Positions 7,411 through 10,189 of a stretch of DNA of 10,189 bases are shown here, piece by piece. The notes beneath the pieces are model-generated. The model did not search any database and had not been told where the DNA came from. It saw only the letters and a program-made list of their open reading frames with translations. A program made the translations under genes and the position numbers. Origin of the DNA: Cyanothece sp. UBA12306 (GTDB lineage Bacteria; Cyanobacteriota; Cyanobacteriia; Cyanobacteriales; Microcystaceae). Numbering within the stretch: position 1 is the stretch's first letter; each line of letters opens with the position of its first letter. The stretch spans positions 1-10,189 of the forward strand of contig DLXW01000343.1 in assembly GCA_003448685.1 (NCBI GenBank), read 5' to 3'.

Positions 7411-7440
7411 TGCTATATGTATAGCAACCGCTAAGCGGTT
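7411..7440. repeat. Two abutting palindromes
   Basis: TGCTATA-TG-TATAGCA (7411-7426) is directly followed, sharing one A, by AACCGCT-A-AGCGGTT (7426-7440). Both have perfect 7-bp arms. ACTGCTATA occurs twice nearby (7388-7396, 7409-7417), and inverted ATAGCAGTA occurs at 7589-7597 beyond the MITE-like element. Confidence 0.6.
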
Positions 7441-7451
7441 AGGGCATTTTC

Positions 7452-7575
7452 TAAACTGAACTTCCCCCTGAGAAAAATAACGAAACCCTTACCCTAAGGT
7501 AGTTACAGCCATTTTTCAACTACTCGTTACTGGGTACAAAAAAGTAGTATATAAATACGGGGTAAGTTCAGTTTA
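7452..7575. mobile_element. MITE-like inverted-repeat element with TA ends
   Basis: The left end TAAACTGAACTT (7452-7463) is repeated perfectly inverted at 7564-7575, and the arms continue as CCCC / GGGG after a one-base offset. Each 12-base arm begins with TA, which would fit a TA target duplication around a 120-bp element with AACTGAACTT ends, as in IS630/Tc1-mariner-type transposons. There is no coding capacity, so it would be a non-autonomous miniature element moved in trans. No related transposase is in the window. Assignment to a transposon class is inference from the TA ends. Confidence 0.6.
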
Positions 7576-7938
7576 AAGCTGAAATCCCATAGCAGTAAGC
7601 TTTTTACCTTCTGCCTTCTGCTATATCCTCACAATCAGCGTTTTGGCAATTGGTGAATAATGCAGGCTATTGAGCTGAAAACTGCTGTTAAAAAATATTA
7701 ATAGATTTTAAATTATTTACTTAGTATTTCTATTTTGTTGGATTTACCTTGAAAAAGTAAATAATCACTTTTTTATATTAATTAATGTATTACCAATTTT
7801 AAAAACCTTGTATTTATTTATTCAATTAAAGCTATTCATAAAGATATTTATTAATATTAATATGCTTCTTATTAATAGTTATTTGTTGGTAATATTTAAC
7901 CATATTTTTTGACAATTAAAATGTTAAATAAAACGGAT

Positions 7939-7955
7939 AAAATAGAAACTATTTT
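7939..7955. repeat. Inverted repeat upstream of paralogue B
   Basis: AAAATAG-AAA-CTATTTT has perfect 7-bp arms and lies 59-75 bases before the paralogue B start codon. It could be an operator or a weak leader hairpin. It has no counterpart upstream of paralogue A. Confidence 0.35.
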
Positions 7956-8013
7956 AGTAGATAAAGATATAAGTAAAGGTACAACTATGTAGTAATTATT
8001 AGGTTGAAAAATA

Positions 8014-8694
8014 ATGTTGCAATTACGGCAAATAGCACCCCTAGCAGGCACTTTGCTCAGTTTAGCTGTCGCTGATACTGCCCAAGCATTGGCAATAGTT
8101 AATCCGGAAAATATAGTTATTAATGTTGAGACACAGTTTGATCCGTTCGGTAATCCTGTTACCGGAATTACCAGTGTTGAGAATATAAATTTTATGGATG
8201 GTCTAATTACCGAGACCTATAAAATTGACTTTCAATTTGATCCTTTCAATGATGTTTTTGGACCTCCTCCCTCATCAAATACTTGTGATACTCCATCACC
8301 AAGTAACACATTGTGTTTTTGGGATGATCCAGTGCGAGGTGGTATGGCCATCACAGCAGTTGTCGATGCTATTAATATTCAACAACCAGGTATAGATCAA
8401 GTAATAGCTGATACAGTAACTGGACCTCCCTTTCTCAACCCGATTCCTAGTCCTAGCTTCTCCGTTCCTATTAGCTTTGACGGGACTGACATCATGAGTA
8501 TTGGTGGTTTATGGAATGGTTCAATGTGGAGTATGGCTTCCTTTAACAACCCACCTAGTGATTTTGATATGTATGGGCTGGTTACTCTAACCCAAAAAAC
8601 TGTAGTTAATGAACCCTCAAATTTAGTGAGTATTATTGCCATAGGAACTATTATGATTTTGGGGTTCAGATATAAAAGTAAGTTTGCAAGTTAA
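8014..8694 (+). CDS. Secreted protein with PEP-CTERM-like anchor (paralogue B)
   Basis: A 226-residue paralogue of the protein at 6423-7124, colinear over its whole length. The signal peptide MLQLRQIAPLAGTLLSLAVA ends in AQA (23-25). Shared blocks are DPFG (43-46), FDPFNDVFGPPP (75-86), the CX9C pair 91/101 with LCFW, AITAVVDAINIQQP (112-125), PPFLNP (138-143), SPSFSVPISFDGT (146-158) and DMYG (185-188). The C-terminus has NEPSN (199-203), a hydrophobic helix (204-217) and RYKSK: a PEP-CTERM-like sorting tail with NEP in place of PEP. This fits an exosortase substrate displayed outside the cell; the function is unknown. The start matches the MLxLRxxAPL start of paralogue A. No clear Shine-Dalgarno is seen. 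It converges on the gene at 8773-9642. Confidence 0.82.
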   Translation: MLQLRQIAPLAGTLLSLAVADTAQALAIVNPENIVINVETQFDPFGNPVTGITSVENINFMDGLITETYKIDFQFDPFNDVFGPPPSSNTCDTPSPSNTLCFWDDPVRGGMAITAVVDAINIQQPGIDQVIADTVTGPPFLNPIPSPSFSVPISFDGTDIMSIGGLWNGSMWSMASFNNPPSDFDMYGLVTLTQKTVVNEPSNLVSIIAIGTIMILGFRYKSKFAS

Positions 8695-8727
8695 TCAAGC
8701 CTCTATGCTTTGAAAAACATGAAGACT

Positions 8728-8778
8728 TCACGGGGTAACAAGCAGGTTAAAGCTCACGGGGTGACAAGAAGGTTAAAG
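8728..8778. repeat. 26-bp-period tandem repeat, two copies
   Basis: Two 25-base copies (8728-8752 and 8754-8778) differ at two positions and share the core TCACGGGGT-ACAAG-AGGTTAAAG (dashes mark variable bases). The second copy supplies the stop codon of the minus-strand gene at 8773-9642, so that gene's end runs into repeat DNA. TGAAGAC occurs at the outer side of each copy. Confidence 0.8.
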
Positions 8779-9642
8779 TGAAGACAGGGATTGGGGGATA
8801 GGGGTTAGAGGCAATTCCCCCTTGTATCTTATAGCCCACATTCCGCACTTCTTAACATTTGAACGATAACTTCTAGTTATCTCTAGCCTAGGTGTGGTAC
8901 CAGAATTACCGTCATTACCAGAGAAGAAACTTTCAATTCCGTAAAAATCAAAACTAGGAGCATGATTGACTGATGCTGCTTTAAGTCCGATAGAAAAATC
9001 AACATCAGGGTTGTCAGGATTGTAATCAACCGTTCCTCCAGCATTGAGGAAATCCGTCAGAAATTCGTTTAAATAAGAGTCCACATTGGCAAAACTATTT
9101 TCTCCTTGTGTGACGTTGTTACTTCCAAAGAGAATAGGAGGAGGAGCCTCTGTTGGAGGAGCAGTGATTAGTTCATCATCACTCCAAGATCCGGTAACAG
9201 CAACCCCTTGTAGATTACTAATCCTCGTGAAAGTTGGAAATGGCCTAGGACCTGGATTATCGTTAGGGTTGTCAGGATCATTATTGGTTTGAGTCATATA
9301 GAGATTAGCAACCATATTCCTGACTTCTACACCCTCAGCACCAGTATTAATCTTAATATCGTTTAGTTGGTCATGCAGAGCCTGAAAATTAAAACCTAAA
9401 TAAGAATTTTGCACTCCATTGGCAGGTCCGTTGGGATCAGAACCCAATCGACCTACCTGAAGAAAATTAGAAGTGTTTCCAGGGTTGGTTCCCGAAAGGT
9501 TATTGCTATTGTAATAATTCGTCTGAACAGCTGGTAATGATTGTGAAAAATTTCCTGCTTGAGCTTGACCAGCCGAAAAAGATAGCAATCCCAAGCTTAG
9601 ACTAGCAGTAGTCAGGGTTAGAGATGAAATTAAGTTTCTCAT
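8773..9642 (-). CDS. Secreted DNRLRE/CBM96-like protein with aberrant C-terminus
   Basis: A 289-residue exported protein. The signal peptide (1-29) ends GQAQA before Gly30. The mature part is Asn/Pro/Asp-rich; TSNFLQVGRLGSDPNG (57-72), SYLGFNF (80-86), a SWSDDELIT strand (152-160) and the closing PRLEIT (251-256) recall the beta-sandwich DNRLRE/CBM96 surface domains, which typically end in PRLxxTY. Family assignment is by pattern only. Beyond residue 256 the tail (SYRSNVKKCGMWAIRYKGEL and onward) looks like translated intergenic repeat: a hairpin at 8865-8881 marks the change and the stop codon lies in a tandem repeat. No PEP-CTERM or other anchor is present in any of the three frames just downstream of PRLEIT. 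The protein may be soluble and secreted, or the gene may have lost its true 3' end. Start fixed by the signal peptide. Confidence 0.72.
   Translation of the reverse strand: MRNLISSLTLTTASLSLGLLSFSAGQAQAGNFSQSLPAVQTNYYNSNNLSGTNPGNTSNFLQVGRLGSDPNGPANGVQNSYLGFNFQALHDQLNDIKINTGAEGVEVRNMVANLYMTQTNNDPDNPNDNPGPRPFPTFTRISNLQGVAVTGSWSDDELITAPPTEAPPPILFGSNNVTQGENSFANVDSYLNEFLTDFLNAGGTVDYNPDNPDVDFSIGLKAASVNHAPSFDFYGIESFFSGNDGNSGTTPRLEITRSYRSNVKKCGMWAIRYKGELPLTPIPQSLSSL
8865..8881. repeat. Hairpin at the domain/tail boundary of the third secreted protein
   Basis: GATAACT-TCT-AGTTATC has perfect 7-bp arms and a 3-base loop. It falls exactly where the coding sequence leaves PRLEIT and enters the repeat-like tail, so it may mark the edge of an inserted or rearranged segment. 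Confidence 0.45.
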
Positions 9643-9831
9643 TGTTATTAGTTCTATATAAATTGACTGTCCGAAAATTTACTGAAACTATTGTTCCCAA
9701 TAATCAATGGTTAATTGATAACCATTCCGTTAATTTTGCGTAAATAATTATAAGTCAGGTTATTTTGCTCTATCCATAATAGTTACATCAACTTCACAAT
9801 ATACTTTATAAATCAACACATTTCTAGATAA

Positions 9832-9863
9832 ACTTTACAAAAAAATAAACTTTCTTAAGATTA
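9832..9863 (-). promoter_or_regulatory. Candidate shared regulatory motif, copy 2
   Basis: On the minus strand TAATCTTAAGAAA (9863-9851) is followed 10 bases later by TTGTAAAGT (9840-9832), 190-221 bases upstream of the gene at 8773-9642. The same two strings precede the gene at 6423 with a 15-base spacer. Confidence 0.35.
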
Positions 9864-9891
9864 TTGACAATTAATGTTCGATAAATAACTA
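9864..9891 (+). promoter_or_regulatory. Possible uvrC promoter
   Basis: A consensus -35 TTGACA at 9864-9869 faces uvrC. The -10 is weak: TAACTA at 9886-9891 gives a 16-bp spacer. It would imply a leader of about 75 bases. Confidence 0.35.
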
Positions 9892-9972
9892 AACGAGGGG
9901 ATGTTACCATTTTTTTTAGGCAATTTTCTATATTTTTTTTAACTTGAAACTTTATCAAATCGGGGTTAAATC

Positions 9973-10189
9973 TTGTCCAAAACCAACCAACTAATTACAA
10001 AATCTCCTATTTTAAAGAGTCGTCTCCAGGAATTACCCACTGAACCTGGAGTGTATTTGATGCTTAATCAAAAGGGGGAAATTCTCTATATCGGTAAGTC
10101 AAAAAAACTGCGATCGCGGGTTCAATCTTATTTTCGTTCTTCCCAACCCCATAGTCCTCGTATTAGTTTGATGGTTCAGCAGGTGGCCG
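9973..10189 (+). CDS. uvrC: UvrABC excinuclease subunit C, 5' part (runs off the window)
   Basis: UvrC makes both incisions beside the lesion in nucleotide excision repair. The 72 visible codons cover the start of the N-terminal GIY-YIG nuclease domain: LQELPTEPGVYLML (18-31), ILYIGKSKKLRSRVQSYF (36-53) and a following HSPRISLMVQ. The GVY and YIG elements and the KSKKLRSR helix are intact. An in-frame TAA at 9967-9969 lies just upstream and the first in-frame ATG comes too late (inside the GVYLM motif), so the start is most likely TTG at 9973, giving MSKTNQLITK. A HIP1 octamer is at 10110-10117. The gene is incomplete only because the window ends. Confidence 0.93.
   Translation, partial: MSKTNQLITKSPILKSRLQELPTEPGVYLMLNQKGEILYIGKSKKLRSRVQSYFRSSQPHSPRISLMVQQVA

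Larger units (their letters stand above)
7125..8013. other. Repeat-rich gap between the two paralogues
   Basis: No real gene is seen in these 889 bp. The first part (7125-7640) is a patchwork of repeats: an AT palindrome at 7169-7183, heptamer-like CTTCTG repeats in both orientations (about 7223-7236 and 7608-7621), CTTCGG repeats (7341-7360), two abutting palindromes (7411-7440) and a MITE-like element (7452-7575). The second part (about 7680-8013) is very AT-rich and should carry the promoter of paralogue B. It includes a perfect TTGACA (7909-7914) with no good -10 at standard spacing, and an AAAATAG/CTATTTT inverted repeat (7939-7955). A short reading frame at 7189-7380 (minus) runs through repeat sequence and is not credible. 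Confidence 0.65.
9643..9972. other. AT-rich divergent intergenic region before uvrC
   Basis: These 330 bp separate the leftward secreted-protein gene from rightward uvrC. No gene is seen. It holds the second copy of the shared motif pair (9832-9840, 9851-9863) and a perfect TTGACA (9864-9869) directly beside it, facing uvrC. Confidence 0.6.

Noticed and set aside
7200..7640. CRISPR-like array
   Set aside because: The repeats differ in sequence and length, are not regularly spaced, and no cas gene is present.
7752..7773. AAAAAGT / ACTTTTT hairpin as a terminator
   Set aside because: An 8-base loop and a nearly pure A-T stem far from any stop codon; expected by chance in such AT-rich DNA.
8397..8642. 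81-codon minus-strand reading frame opposite paralogue B
   Set aside because: Antisense shadow of paralogue B.
9086..9292. 68-codon plus-strand reading frame opposite the third secreted protein
   Set aside because: Antisense shadow, low complexity, no ribosome site.
9832..9863. RpaB-type HLR1 operator
   Set aside because: Only one TTTACAA-like half is clear; the second half at the required spacing is poor.

Overview
The window looks like a chromosomal segment of a cyanobacterium with low GC content. The evidence is a Ycf3 gene (photosystem I assembly), HIP1 palindromes (GCGATCGC at 2290, 2566 and 10110), PEP-CTERM-like secreted proteins, cyanobacterial-type heptamer repeats, and a small membrane protein of a kind I associate with cyanobacteria. 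The genus cannot be fixed from this sequence; a unicellular Crocosphaera/Cyanothece-like strain would fit.

Layout. 76-501 (-) is a stand-alone EVE-domain protein. 761-2324 (+) is a two-gene unit: a small polytopic membrane protein overlapping by 11 bp a class-3 lipase with an N-terminal Tat-like or membrane segment. 2361-2454 (-) is a small SRP RNA gene (ffs) that is not protein coding; its promoter lies at the 3' end of gatC. A long minus-strand series follows, read from high to low coordinates: MalG-type sugar ABC permease (6094-5261), membrane-bound sensor histidine kinase (5221-3401), ycf3 (3335-2814), gatC (2781-2485), then ffs. The spacings are 39, 65 and 32 bp, so co-transcription is possible but not shown.

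6423-9642 is an accessory-looking secretome block. Two tandem paralogous secreted proteins (6423-7124 and 8014-8694, +) share a conserved CX9C core and degenerate PEP-CTERM-like C-terminal anchors. They are separated by an 889-bp repeat-rich, AT-rich gap that holds a 124-bp MITE-like inverted-repeat element. A convergent third secreted protein (8773-9642, -) resembles DNRLRE/CBM96-type beta-sandwich proteins but ends in a repeat-derived tail where an anchor would be expected. The window closes with the 5' end of uvrC, from a TTG start at 9973.

How it fits together. Housekeeping functions (SRP RNA, GatC, Ycf3, UvrC) flank cell-surface functions (sugar import, membrane sensing, exported proteins). 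No defence island, CRISPR array or intact transposase gene is visible. The most distinctive material is the paired secreted family, the third protein with its altered C-terminus, a 13-bp motif shared by the upstream regions of two of these genes, and the repeat elements between them.
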